Below are positions 7,672 through 16,240 of a stretch of 36,082 nucleotides of DNA, piece after piece. The position numbers and the translations under genes were made by a program. Where the stretch lies: positions 1-36,082 of the forward strand of contig NZ_AONQ01000045.1 in the NCBI RefSeq assembly GCF_000342045.1. Reading direction: 5' to 3'. Numbering within the stretch: the stretch's first letter is position 1; every line of letters starts with the position of its first letter. Source of the DNA: Paramagnetospirillum caucaseum (lineage in GTDB: Bacteria; Pseudomonadota; Alphaproteobacteria; Rhodospirillales; Magnetospirillaceae). The notes below the pieces were generated by a model. That model saw nothing but the letters and a program-made list of their open reading frames with translations. It did no database searches and was not told where the DNA came from.

Positions 7672-9081
7672 TCAGTTTCTGGCGATTTCCCGCCTTGCGG
7701 GCTGGGAAGATTCGGCTCCGGCCGGGGTGGAGGATCCGGCCGGAGCCCTGTGCGCCGCTTGAGGCGGAGGGGACTCCGCCGCCATCAGTTTGAGCAGCGC
7801 AACCTGCTCGTCCACCTTGGCCTGGATGTGGGCGAGCTGGTCGGGAGACAGATGACGGTACTTGCCGATCATCTTGACGTATTCGGTAATGGGATAGGCG
7901 TTGTCCGGCGAGTGGGTGAAGCGCAAGCCCCTGGTATTGGTGTATTCCCACAGCGGGTTGAAATTGCTGTCCACGCTCATCCGGCAGGCCTCGATCACCT
8001 TGGACGCGGGAATGCGCCAGCCGGTCGGGCACGGCGAGTAGATGTGGAGGTAGGAGAAGCCCTCGAACGACGCCTCGATGGCGCGGTCCAGCTTCTCGTA
8101 GAGGTCCTCCATGTAGCCGGTGGACGCCGTCGCCACGTAGCGGCATTTGTGGGCCGTCATGATCAGCGGCAGGTTCTTGGCGTCCTGGGTCTTGCCCTTC
8201 ATGTGCTCGCCCACCGGGGTGGTCGAGGTCCACGAGCCATAAGGCGTGGTGCCCGAGCGCTGCATGCCGGTGTTCATGTAGCCTTCGTTGTCGACGCAGA
8301 CATACAGCACCTTCTCGCCGCGCTCGGCGGCGCCCGACACGGCGTGGAAGCCGCAATCGGAGGTGCCGCCGTCGCCGGCCAGGGCCATCACCACGATATC
8401 CTTGCGGCCGATGCGGTCGTAATAGCGGCGGATGCCCGACAGCATGGAGGCGGTGTTGGTCAGCAGCGGGTGGAACACCGGAACCTTGGTGCCGGTCTTG
8501 CCGTTATAGCCCACCGAGCCCATGCCGGGGATGCAGCCCGGCGGGGTGGCCAGCACCGAGTTGCGGCCGATCTTGCGCATGGCGTGGCGCATGATCAGTT
8601 CGGAATTGCAGCCTTGGCAACCCGACAGGCCGGGGACGAACAGATCCTCCTTGCCGCCGTACTCGTTGAAGATCGTGCCCGCCTTGCGGAACTCCAGGGC
8701 GCCGGTGGGGCACACCTTGACGCAGGCCGGATCACCGTCGCACTGGTCGCACTTGGCGACGCGGGCCACCGTCTCGTCCACCGCGATGCCGCCATAGGCG
8801 CAGCCGGCGGTGCACAGCAGGCAGTCCACGCACTTGGACGCGTCCCAGCCGATGATGCCGTTGCCGTTATCCTTGTCCAGGGCGCCCGAGGGACAGACCT
8901 GGACGCATTTGGGATCGCCGCACTGGCGGCAGATGGCGGTCTCGAAGGTTCCGGCCTTGGCGCCGGGAACGATGGAAATCCGGGAAGCGCCGCCCTTGGC
9001 CTTGGAACAGGCCGTCATGCAGTCGCCGCAGCCGTCGCAGAGCGAGGCCTTGAAGCCGATGCTGTCGAATGCCACGCCCAT
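7672..9081 (-). CDS. padI: 2-oxoacid:acceptor oxidoreductase beta subunit with ferredoxin domain (PadI-like)
   Basis: This 469-residue catalytic subunit carries thiamine diphosphate in the CoA-dependent oxidative decarboxylation of a 2-oxoacid. Four ferredoxin-like cysteine clusters come first: C15-C18-C21-C25, C51-C54-C59-C63, C84-C87-C90-C94 and C111-C114-C120-C124. The TPP domain follows, with GCQGC (154-158) and the GDG...N motif (G236-D237-G238 to N265). Residues 435-469 form a Pro/Ala-rich tail that looks disordered. The ATG follows GGAG and lies 2 nt after the preceding stop. The gene order gamma-delta-alpha-FAD subunit-beta and the subunit sizes match phenylglyoxylate:NAD+ oxidoreductase (PadEFGHI) of Azoarcus. 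Other arylpyruvate or 2-oxoacid substrates are possible. The class is certain; the substrate is inferred. Confidence 0.85.
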   Translation of the reverse strand: MGVAFDSIGFKASLCDGCGDCMTACSKAKGGASRISIVPGAKAGTFETAICRQCGDPKCVQVCPSGALDKDNGNGIIGWDASKCVDCLLCTAGCAYGGIAVDETVARVAKCDQCDGDPACVKVCPTGALEFRKAGTIFNEYGGKEDLFVPGLSGCQGCNSELIMRHAMRKIGRNSVLATPPGCIPGMGSVGYNGKTGTKVPVFHPLLTNTASMLSGIRRYYDRIGRKDIVVMALAGDGGTSDCGFHAVSGAAERGEKVLYVCVDNEGYMNTGMQRSGTTPYGSWTSTTPVGEHMKGKTQDAKNLPLIMTAHKCRYVATASTGYMEDLYEKLDRAIEASFEGFSYLHIYSPCPTGWRIPASKVIEACRMSVDSNFNPLWEYTNTRGLRFTHSPDNAYPITEYVKMIGKYRHLSPDQLAHIQAKVDEQVALLKLMAAESPPPQAAHRAPAGSSTPAGAESSQPARREIARN

Positions 9082-9083
9082 GT

Positions 9084-10325
9084 CTATCTCCACTGCTCGC
9101 TCATCAGGCGGCGGCCGGTTTCCACCGGCCAGGCCAGGAAGGCATCCTTGCATTCGGTCAAATCGATCCGGCGGCGGATCAGCTCGCCCATGATGCCCAC
9201 GTCGAAGGGCTCGTCCACGCTGGCGTAGCCCACCAGCCGGTTGCCTTCCAGCACCAGGCGGCGATAGGCGCCCGAATCGGTCTCCACCGCCTCGACGCCC
9301 TCGGTGGCGGCGGCGCGGCCGATGGACAGCGCCACCCGGCCGAAGAAGCGGTAGGTGTTGACCGGCAATCCGCCGGCGTAATCCTTGCGGTAGGAATCCC
9401 CGGCCATGCCCTGGCCGGCGATCTTGCCCTGCTCCACCGCGGTGGGAATGATGCCGATCAGCGCCGGCTTGCCGCTGGCGAAGTCGGTGGCCTGGGCCAC
9501 GTCGCCCGCCGCCCAGACGCCGTCGATGTTGGTGCGCATGGCCTCGTCCACCACCACGCCCTTGTCCACGGCGACGCCCGAGCCCTCCAGCCAATCGGTG
9601 ACCGGACGCACGCCGGTGGCGACCAGCAGCAGGTCGGCCTCAAGCACGTTGCCGTCATCCAGGGTGACGCGGGCGGCGGGGCCGGAGACCTCGACCACCT
9701 TGCGGCGCAGCTTGAGGTCCACGCCGTGTTTGGTGAAGGCCTCCTCGATACGGGTCGAGGCCTTGGCGTCGAAATAGCCGGGCAGGACGTGGTCCTGCAT
9801 CTCCACCACCGAAACCTTCAGGCCGGCTTCGGCCAGGTTCTCGGCGGCGTGCAGGCCGACCAGGCCGGCGCCCAGCACCACGGCGGACTTGGCCGCCCCC
9901 ATGGCGGCGCGCAACCCCTCGGCGTCGGCCAGGGTGCGCAGCACATGGTACGTCACCCCGTCCAGCCCCTTGACCGGCGGAATGGCCGGCTGGGCGCCCG
10001 AGGCGACCAGCAGGGACTGGTAGCGCCAGACCTCGCCGTTCGCCAGGGTCACCGCACGCGCCTTGGCATCCAGGGACACGGCCTGCGCGTTGGGCACGTA
10101 GGTGCAGGCGTTGGCCGCGAAGAAAGCGGGATCGCGCAGCAGCACCTTGTCCGGACCCGACCGTCCCGACACCACGTAGGGCAGGATGGTGGGGGAATAG
10201 GGCAGCCGCTCGTCCTTGGTCAGCATGGCCATGGAGCCGTCCGGGTCCACCAGACGGATGGCACGCAGGGCTTCCAGGGCAGCATGGCTGGAGCCGACGA
10301 GAAGGTATTTGGCCTCGGGCATCAT
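9084..10325 (-). CDS. padH: FAD/NAD(P)-dependent oxidoreductase subunit (PadH-like)
   Basis: This 413-residue two-dinucleotide-fold flavoprotein of the pyridine nucleotide-disulfide oxidoreductase superfamily lacks the redox CxxxxC disulfide. The N-terminal FAD fold is atypical (LLVGSSHAALEALRAIR). The NAD fold is canonical (VVLGAGLVGLHAAENLAEAG), and GVWAAGDVAQ is the second FAD contact. Lying between the alpha and beta subunit genes, it probably passes electrons from the Fe-S clusters to NAD+, as the FAD subunit of phenylglyoxylate dehydrogenase does. That would explain how an oxidoreductase of ferredoxin type can use a pyridine nucleotide. Two consecutive ATGs (10325 and 10322) follow a GAGG; I take the first. 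It starts 5 nt after the alpha-subunit stop. Confidence 0.85.
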   Translation of the reverse strand: MMPEAKYLLVGSSHAALEALRAIRLVDPDGSMAMLTKDERLPYSPTILPYVVSGRSGPDKVLLRDPAFFAANACTYVPNAQAVSLDAKARAVTLANGEVWRYQSLLVASGAQPAIPPVKGLDGVTYHVLRTLADAEGLRAAMGAAKSAVVLGAGLVGLHAAENLAEAGLKVSVVEMQDHVLPGYFDAKASTRIEEAFTKHGVDLKLRRKVVEVSGPAARVTLDDGNVLEADLLLVATGVRPVTDWLEGSGVAVDKGVVVDEAMRTNIDGVWAAGDVAQATDFASGKPALIGIIPTAVEQGKIAGQGMAGDSYRKDYAGGLPVNTYRFFGRVALSIGRAAATEGVEAVETDSGAYRRLVLEGNRLVGYASVDEPFDVGIMGELIRRRIDLTECKDAFLAWPVETGRRLMSEQWR

Positions 10326-10330
10326 CGACC

Positions 10331-11548
10331 TCAATCGTTCTCGTTCAGCCAAACCGGCTGGGTGGCCATTTCGCCCCCGGCCAGACGGAAAGTGCGGTCC
10401 ACCACGCCGGCGAAATGCTCGACGGTGATGTCGGCGCCGGCCAGACCGCCGATGAAGCTCATCATCGGGATACGCACCGGCAGGGCGTAGAGCGCCGCCA
10501 GCACTTCCTGGTAGACCGGGCCGCAGTTCCAGCCGAAGTTGACCGAGCGGTCGACCACGCCGATGGCCTTCACCTTGGACAGCGCCTGGGCGATGCGGGC
10601 GGCGGGGAACGGACGGAAGGTCTTGATCTTGACCAGACCGATCTTCTTGCCGTCCAGACGGGCCTCGTCCACCGCATCCTTGGCGGCGCCGGTCATGGAA
10701 CCGATGGTGACCAGCGCCACCTCGGCGTCCTCCATGCGGTATTCCTCGATCAGCGGCGACCAGTAGCGGCCGGTACGCTTGCCCCAGTCGGCATGGGCCT
10801 CCTCGATCACCCGCAGGGCCTCGGACATGCCCGAGCACAGCCCCTTGCGGTACTTGACGAACATGGAGGGACCGATGCCGCCGGCGCCGCCGGTCAGCGG
10901 GTCCACCGCCATGGGGCGCTCGGGGTCCAGGCAGGCGTGCCAGTTGACCTGCTTCTCGCCCAGGAAGGCGTCCACCACCGCCTGGTCGGGCAGTTCCACC
11001 CGCGCCACGCCGTAGGACAGGTAATTGCCGTCGTGATTGACGTTGACCGGCAGCATCACGTCGGGATTCTCCGCCACCTTGTAGGCGATGGGGATGGTGT
11101 CGAGGATTTCCTGCTGGGTCTCGCAGTACATGTGGATCCAGCCCACTTCCTTGACCGTCATGGCGTCCTGCTGGCCGCCCCACACGCAGGTGGGCGACAC
11201 GGCGTCGCGGGTGACCAGCGACACCACCATGGGCAGGCGCAGACCCGGCGTGCGGAAATAGGGCTCGAACATGAAGGCCAGGCCCTGGGCCGAGGTGGCG
11301 GAATAGGTCCGCGCCCCGGCCAGGACGGCGCCGTGCAGCACCGACAGCACGGTGTGCTCGCCCTCCACGTCCATCAGGTCGGCGTCCATGCGGCCGTCGG
11401 CGATGAACTGGGCCAGATACTCCACCAGCGAGCTTTGCGGCGTGATGGGATAGACGGCGACCATGTCGGGCCTGGACAGGCAGGCGCCCCAGGCGGCCGC
11501 CTCGTTACCGTCGCAGACGATGACCTTACCGGTCGAAACCTTGTTCAT
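10331..11548 (-). CDS. padG: 2-oxoacid:acceptor oxidoreductase alpha subunit (PadG-like)
   Basis: This 405-residue alpha subunit holds the pyrimidine-binding part of the thiamine site. The signature YPITPQSS is near residues 33-40, and MDVEGEHTVLSVLHGA carries the conserved TPP-contacting glutamate. TYSATSAQGLAFM and the C-terminal transketolase-like domain (from about 260, with IKTFRPFP) complete the family layout. The sequence resembles phenylglyoxylate and pyruvate-type alpha subunits. It starts 2 nt after the delta-subunit stop, behind a GGAGG, so it is translated from the same mRNA as its neighbours. The subunits are expected to form a cytosolic multimer. Confidence 0.88.
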   Translation of the reverse strand: MNKVSTGKVIVCDGNEAAAWGACLSRPDMVAVYPITPQSSLVEYLAQFIADGRMDADLMDVEGEHTVLSVLHGAVLAGARTYSATSAQGLAFMFEPYFRTPGLRLPMVVSLVTRDAVSPTCVWGGQQDAMTVKEVGWIHMYCETQQEILDTIPIAYKVAENPDVMLPVNVNHDGNYLSYGVARVELPDQAVVDAFLGEKQVNWHACLDPERPMAVDPLTGGAGGIGPSMFVKYRKGLCSGMSEALRVIEEAHADWGKRTGRYWSPLIEEYRMEDAEVALVTIGSMTGAAKDAVDEARLDGKKIGLVKIKTFRPFPAARIAQALSKVKAIGVVDRSVNFGWNCGPVYQEVLAALYALPVRIPMMSFIGGLAGADITVEHFAGVVDRTFRLAGGEMATQPVWLNEND

Positions 11549-11550
11549 GG

Positions 11551-11820
11551 TCAGCCCTCCGCCTCTTCAACCATCCTGATGGCGCGGTGCGGGCATTCCT
11601 CGGCGCAGATGCCGCAGCCCTTGCAGAAGTCGTAGTTGAAGTCGAACCACGCCGCCTTCTCCACCACGCACTGCACCGGGCAGTACAGCCAGCAGGTGGC
11701 GCACTTGACGCAGCGGTCACGGTCGACGATGGGCCGCAGCGCCCGCCAGTCGCCAGTGAGCATGGTGGTGTACTCGGTGGCGATGGGACACATATTGTCG
11801 GGAACATTGCGAAGGGTCAC
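11551..11820 (-). CDS. padF: 2 x [4Fe-4S] ferredoxin-like delta subunit (PadF-like)
   Basis: This 89-residue electron-transfer subunit has two cluster-binding motifs, CVKCATCWLYCP and CKGCGICAEECP, each CxxCxxCxxxCP. It would carry electrons between the thiamine site and the flavoprotein subunit. The best start is a GTG at 11820 that overlaps the gamma-subunit stop (GTGA) behind AAGGAG. That implies translational coupling. An internal ATG (residue 10) would also keep both clusters. Size and place match the 11-kDa subunit of phenylglyoxylate dehydrogenase. Confidence 0.88.
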   Translation of the reverse strand: MTLRNVPDNMCPIATEYTTMLTGDWRALRPIVDRDRCVKCATCWLYCPVQCVVEKAAWFDFNYDFCKGCGICAEECPHRAIRMVEEAEG

Positions 11821-12389
11821 GCCGCCTTCTCCTTACCCAGGTCCAGCACGATGGTCTCGGCATAGCCGCGCCGCACCGCCTCGATGTTCTGCTTCAGGCC
11901 GGCGTCGCGGAAATGGGTTTCCTCCAGCGCCTTCTCCAGGGAGTCCACGCTCACCAGCCCGGTGGCCTTGGCGAAGGCCCCCAGCATGATGGTGTTGGTG
12001 ATCTGGCGCTTGAAGATGTCCATGGCGATGGTCATGGCGTTGCAGGTCGCCACCCGGCTGACCACGCCCGGCACCTCGATCTCGCCCGGCTGCTTGGCTG
12101 TGGCCAGGATCAGGGTGCCGGCCTTGGGCATGCCGGCGAACACATCCACCGCCCGGACCACCGTGGGATCGATCACCACCACGATATCGGGGGAATAGAT
12201 GTTCGTGACACGGCGGATTTCCGTATCGGAGAGCCGCAGGAACGCCACCACGGGGGCGCCGCGCCGCTCGAAGCCGAAGGCGGGAATGGCCATGACGTGT
12301 CGCCCTTCCTCCACCAGCGCGGTGGCAAGAATGGCCGAGGCCAAGACGGCACCTTGTCCGCCGCGGCCATGAAGACGCACTTCATGCAT
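11817..12389 (-). CDS. padE: 2-oxoacid:acceptor oxidoreductase gamma subunit (PadE-like)
   Basis: This 190-residue gamma subunit has the N-terminal LHGRGGQGAVLASAIL, the GRGGQG signature of the pyruvate ferredoxin oxidoreductase gamma family. FGFERRGAPVVAFLRLS and DPTVV are other typical stretches. This subunit helps bind coenzyme A in characterised relatives. It is the first gene of the five-gene operon, preceded by a 260-nt divergent region towards a small membrane protein gene. The stop overlaps the next gene's start by 4 nt. Confidence 0.87.
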   Translation of the reverse strand: MHEVRLHGRGGQGAVLASAILATALVEEGRHVMAIPAFGFERRGAPVVAFLRLSDTEIRRVTNIYSPDIVVVIDPTVVRAVDVFAGMPKAGTLILATAKQPGEIEVPGVVSRVATCNAMTIAMDIFKRQITNTIMLGAFAKATGLVSVDSLEKALEETHFRDAGLKQNIEAVRRGYAETIVLDLGKEKAA

Positions 12390-12456
12390 GGATTCCCGAT
12401 CCTCCCGTAGGCCTCTAAGCGATCACCGGCACTTGGCGGCCGGTTAATTCGGTATT

Positions 12457-12486
12457 TGATTACCTATTACAGTTTTCTTTCGGCAA
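12457..12486 (-). promoter_or_regulatory. Candidate promoter of the pad-like operon
   Basis: On the minus strand TTGCCG (12486-12481) and TAATCA (12462-12457) are 18 nt apart, in an AT-rich island about 70 nt upstream of padE. An overlapping TTGAT(N4)TATTA resembles an FNR site only on its left half. Confidence 0.35.
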
Positions 12487-12560
12487 AAGCAAGTTTCGTA
12501 TCACGTTGCATTGCGGAATCCGCATGGGTGGCTCCAGGCCGCGCCGCACGATTTTGCTGG

Positions 12561-12623
12561 ATTCCACGGTACGGAATGGGCTACCTACTCCTTCAGGATA
12601 GTACGATACCTCCTTAGGGTAGG
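12561..12623. promoter_or_regulatory. Repeat-rich regulatory region before the small membrane protein gene
   Basis: There is a small hairpin, ATTCC (12561-12565) with GGAAT (12573-12577). Two direct repeats follow, TACTCCTTCAGGATAG (12586-12601) and TACCTCCTTAGGGTAG (12607-12622), about 21 bp apart, which is two helical turns. CTACC (12581-12585) is also complementary to GGTAG (12618-12622). Two repeats on the same helix face suit a dimeric activator or repressor. Confidence 0.4.
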
Positions 12624-12648
12624 TGAAATTACGTAGAGGGCTGTAATC

Positions 12649-12813
12649 ATGTACGATTCCATGACCGATTCGAACGAGACCAATGCGCGCAGCTGGATCG
12701 CCCTTGGCGTCGTCGGCCTGGCCGCCCTGGCCATCACGGTCCTGTTCTCGCCGGCCGTCGGCCTCTACGACCTCGGCCCGGCACAACAGCAAATCGCCGC
12801 CAGCGGACGCTGA
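12649..12813 (+). CDS. Small single-pass membrane protein, 54 aa
   Basis: I do not recognise it. The N-terminal 15 residues are polar (MYDSMTDSNETNARS). One hydrophobic helix follows (about 16-38: WIALGVVGLAALAITVLF...), then a polar tail ending QQQIAASGR. An AGAGGG lies about 8-10 nt before the ATG, and a second ATG (residue 5) is possible. The case for a real gene rests on three things: an unusual repeat-bearing upstream region, a clean transmembrane profile, and an intrinsic terminator whose stem spans the stop codon. It lies between the divergent pad-like operon and the convergent liv operon. No function is proposed. Confidence 0.55.
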   Translation: MYDSMTDSNETNARSWIALGVVGLAALAITVLFSPAVGLYDLGPAQQQIAASGR

Positions 12814-12830
12814 CGGCGATTTTCGTTTCG
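12791..12830. terminator. Intrinsic terminator overlapping the stop codon of the small membrane protein gene
   Basis: AAATCGCCG (12791-12799) pairs with CGGCGATTT (12814-12822). Inside, CAGC pairs with GCTG around GGAC, with one C-A mismatch between the two helices. TTTTCGTTT follows on the + strand. The TGA stop (12811-12813) lies inside the stem. The A-rich left flank means it could also stop minus-strand transcripts leaving livF. Confidence 0.75.
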
Positions 12831-12855
12831 CTTCAAGCCTGAGCGCAGGGCGCCG

Positions 12856-13560
12856 TCACAGCCCCAGATAGGCTTCCTTCACCTTGTCATCGTTGAGCAG
12901 CCGCGATCCCTGGTCGGTCAGGACCACGGCGCCGGTTTCCAGGACATAGCCGCGGTCGGCGATGGCCAGGGCGGCATAGGCGTTCTGCTCCACCAGGAAG
13001 ATGGTGGTCCCCTGATCCTTGAGCGCCTGGATGGTGCGGAAGATTTCCGCCACCAGCAGCGGCGCCAGGCCCATGCTGGGCTCGTCGAGCAGCAGCACGC
13101 GGGGATTGCCCATCAGCGCCCGGGCGATGGCCAGCATCTGCTGCTGGCCGCCCGACAGGGTGCCGGCCGGCAAGTCCCGCTTCTTGTGCAGGATGGGGAA
13201 CATCTCGTACATGCGGTCCATGTCCGCCTTGACGTCCGGTCCCTGGCGGCGATAGGCGCCGAGGCGCAGGTTATCCTCCACCGACATGGGGCCGAACACC
13301 TGGCGGCCTTCGGGCGACTGGCAGATGCCGAGACCCACCCGCTTTTCCGGAGCCATCCTGGTGATGTCCTGGCCGGCGAACTTGATGGTGCCGCCGGTGA
13401 CGCCCTGGACGCCGGAGATGCAGCGCAGCAAGGTGGTCTTGCCGGCGCCGTTGGCGCCGACCAGGGCCACCAGTTCGCCCTCGGCGACCTGGACGTCGAT
13501 GCCCTTGAGGGCCTGGATGCGACCGTAATGGCTGGTCAGGCCGGAGATTTCGAGCAGCAT
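12856..13560 (-). CDS. livF: Branched-chain-type ABC transporter ATPase LivF
   Basis: This 234-residue ATP-binding subunit is of the HAAT (LivF) type. It has Walker A GANGAGKTT (35-43), the signature LSGGQQ (135-140), Walker B LLLDEP (156-161) and the switch histidine position replaced by VEQN, as is usual in LivF. It hydrolyses ATP to drive LivHM. I take ATG 13560 (MLLEISGLTSHYG), with GGAG 6 nt upstream. ATGs at 13566 and 13572 are in frame, and 13572 overlaps the livG stop (TGATG). It is the last gene of the transporter operon, followed by the terminator at 12791-12830. Confidence 0.92.
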   Translation of the reverse strand: MLLEISGLTSHYGRIQALKGIDVQVAEGELVALVGANGAGKTTLLRCISGVQGVTGGTIKFAGQDITRMAPEKRVGLGICQSPEGRQVFGPMSVEDNLRLGAYRRQGPDVKADMDRMYEMFPILHKKRDLPAGTLSGGQQQMLAIARALMGNPRVLLLDEPSMGLAPLLVAEIFRTIQALKDQGTTIFLVEQNAYAALAIADRGYVLETGAVVLTDQGSRLLNDDKVKEAYLGL

Positions 13561-13571
13561 TCCCATCTCCA

Positions 13572-14329
<758 letters not shown>

Positions 14330-14333
<4 letters not shown>

Positions 14334-15277
14334 CGTCCCGCCTCCCTGCTCTTGAGCTTGATCATCAGGCTGGGCAGCAGGCCCTTGGGCATGAAGATCA
14401 TGGTGCCCATCATGATGACGCCGAGAATCATCGCCTCGTACTGCTCGACCACCGCCAGCAGCTGCGGCAGCAGGGTGAGGATCACCGCGCCGACCACCGC
14501 GCCGTACACCGACGCCATGCCGCCCAGCACCACCATGGTGACGAAGTGGACCGAGCCGAAGAAGCTGCCGATGTCGGGGGTGATGAAGCCGTTCTTGTGG
14601 GCGAACAGCGAGCCGACCACCGAGGCGAACACCGCCGAGACCACGAAGACCAGCACCTTGTAGCTGGAGGTGTCGACACCGACCACCTCGGCGCCGACCT
14701 CGGAGCCGTGCACCGCCCGCAGGGCGCGGCCCACCGGCGATTCGATCAGGTTGAGCGACAGCCACACCGCGAAGATCAGCAGCACGCCGGTCACCCAGTA
14801 CCACATCTGGTCGCCCTTGATGGTGAAGCCGAGCATCTTGAAATTGCCCAGGCTCATGCCGTCGGGACCGCCGGTGATGCCGGCCTCGGTCTTCAGCACG
14901 ATATGGATGATGATGCCGATGCCCAGCGTCGCCATGGCCAGGTAGTGGCCCTTGAGCTTGAGGATGGGCCGCGCCACCGCGAAGGCCAGGATGCCGACCA
15001 CTGCGGCCGAGAGCGTCAGGGCGACGATGGCCGGGACGCCGTAGCGTTCGGTCAGGATGCCGCTGCCATAGGCGCCCAGCGCGAAGAACCCGGCATGCCC
15101 CAGGCTGATCTGACCGGCATAGCCGATCAGCAGGTTCAGCCCGACGCAGACGATGGCGTTGAACATGGCGTTGACGCCGACGTCGTAGAAATAACTGTTG
15201 GAGAACCCGACGGGGGCGACGGCGACGACGATCGCCAGGGCCGCCAGCCCACCGGTTCTTGCGGTCATGAGGTTCAT
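14330..15277 (-). CDS. livM: Branched-chain-type ABC transporter permease LivM
   Basis: This 315-residue inner-membrane permease has eight to ten hydrophobic segments. GLNLLIGYAGQISLGHAGFF is the family signature, and the EAA-like loop KLKGHYLAMATLGIG faces the ATPases. The ATG at 15277 (MNLMTARTGG) is followed directly by the first membrane helix; an upstream in-frame extension would read through livH. It starts 4 nt after the livH stop and overlaps livG. Confidence 0.93.
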
Positions 15278-15281
15278 GGCG

Positions 15282-16157
15282 TCACACCCGATCCGTGCCG
15301 CGCTTGCCGAACAGGCCGCTGGGCATGAAGAACAGAACAAAGAGAATGATGATGAAGGCGATGGCGTCCTTGTAGGCCGACGACAGGTAGCCCGACGCCA
15401 TGGCCTCGGCGATGCCGACGATCAGGCCGCCGACGATGGCTCCGGTGCCGTTGCCCAGGCCGCCCAGCACCGCCGCCGAGAAGCCCTTGAGCCCCAGCAT
15501 GATGCCCGCCTCGTAATTGGTGAAGGTGATCGGGGTGACCACGATGCCGCCCACCGCACCCAGCAGCGCCGACAGCGCGAAGCTGGCCAGCAGCACCTTC
15601 TTCACCGCCACGCCCACCAGCTGGGCCGCCAGGCGGTTGTGCGAGGTGCCGAGCATGGCCTTGCCGAACATCGTGCGGTTGAAGAAGTACCACAGCCCGA
15701 CGATGACGACGGCGGCGACACCGATCACCCACAGGCTCTGCGGCATCAGGGTGGCGCCCATGACGGCGATGGGCGTCTCGCCCGAGAAGGCCGGCAGGGA
15801 ATGGAATTCCTTGTCCCAGATGATCTGGGCGGCGCCGCGCATGAAGATGGAGGCGCCGATGGTGATGATGATGATGGTGACCACGTCGGCGTTGCGCGCC
15901 GGTTCGACCGCGAACTTCTCCATGGCGACGCCCACCAGCATGGAGGCGACCATGGCCAGGGGAATGGCCAGGTATAGCGGTACTCCCGCCGCGACCATGG
16001 TGGCCGTTGCCATGCCGCCGATCATGATGAACTCGCCCTGGGCGAAGTTGATCACGTGGCTGGCGTTGTAGATGATGGCGAATCCAAGGCCGGCCAGCGC
16101 ATAGATGGCGCCCGACGTCAGCCCGGAGAACAGATACTGCAGAAATGCGGCGAACAT
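15282..16157 (-). CDS. livH: Branched-chain-type ABC transporter permease LivH
   Basis: This 291-residue permease begins MFAAFLQYLFSGLTSGAIYA. It carries the LivH signature GFAIIYNASHVINFAQGEF (24-42) and ends with several helices and FFMPSGLFGKRG. It pairs with LivM to form the membrane channel. An 83-nt gap with a strong stem-loop separates it from the binding-protein gene upstream. Confidence 0.93.
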   Translation of the reverse strand: MFAAFLQYLFSGLTSGAIYALAGLGFAIIYNASHVINFAQGEFIMIGGMATATMVAAGVPLYLAIPLAMVASMLVGVAMEKFAVEPARNADVVTIIIITIGASIFMRGAAQIIWDKEFHSLPAFSGETPIAVMGATLMPQSLWVIGVAAVVIVGLWYFFNRTMFGKAMLGTSHNRLAAQLVGVAVKKVLLASFALSALLGAVGGIVVTPITFTNYEAGIMLGLKGFSAAVLGGLGNGTGAIVGGLIVGIAEAMASGYLSSAYKDAIAFIIILFVLFFMPSGLFGKRGTDRV

Positions 16158-16193
16158 GCTTCCCCAACTCCCTCGGCGGGGTCGTCCGGCGGC

Positions 16194-16219
16194 CCGCCTC
16201 CCCGGTCAAGGGGAGGCGG
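16194..16219 (-). promoter_or_regulatory. Intergenic stem-loop between the binding-protein gene and livH
   Basis: CCGCCTCCCC (16194-16203) pairs perfectly with GGGGAGGCGG (16210-16219) around a 6-nt loop. No T tract follows on the minus strand. Such hairpins after a binding-protein gene often protect the upstream mRNA or cause partial termination, raising binding-protein over permease levels. That role is an inference. Confidence 0.6.
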
Positions 16220-16240
16220 AACCGCCGGCAAACCGTCGGA

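Noticed and set aside
12456-12469. A possible FNR box (TTGAT-N4-TATTA) upstream of the pad-like operon
   Set aside because: Only the left half matches. The right half differs at several positions from ATCAA.
12460-12792. A minus-strand ORF of 110 codons opposite the small membrane protein
   Set aside because: No ribosome binding site or recognisable domain, and it spans the repeat-bearing control region.
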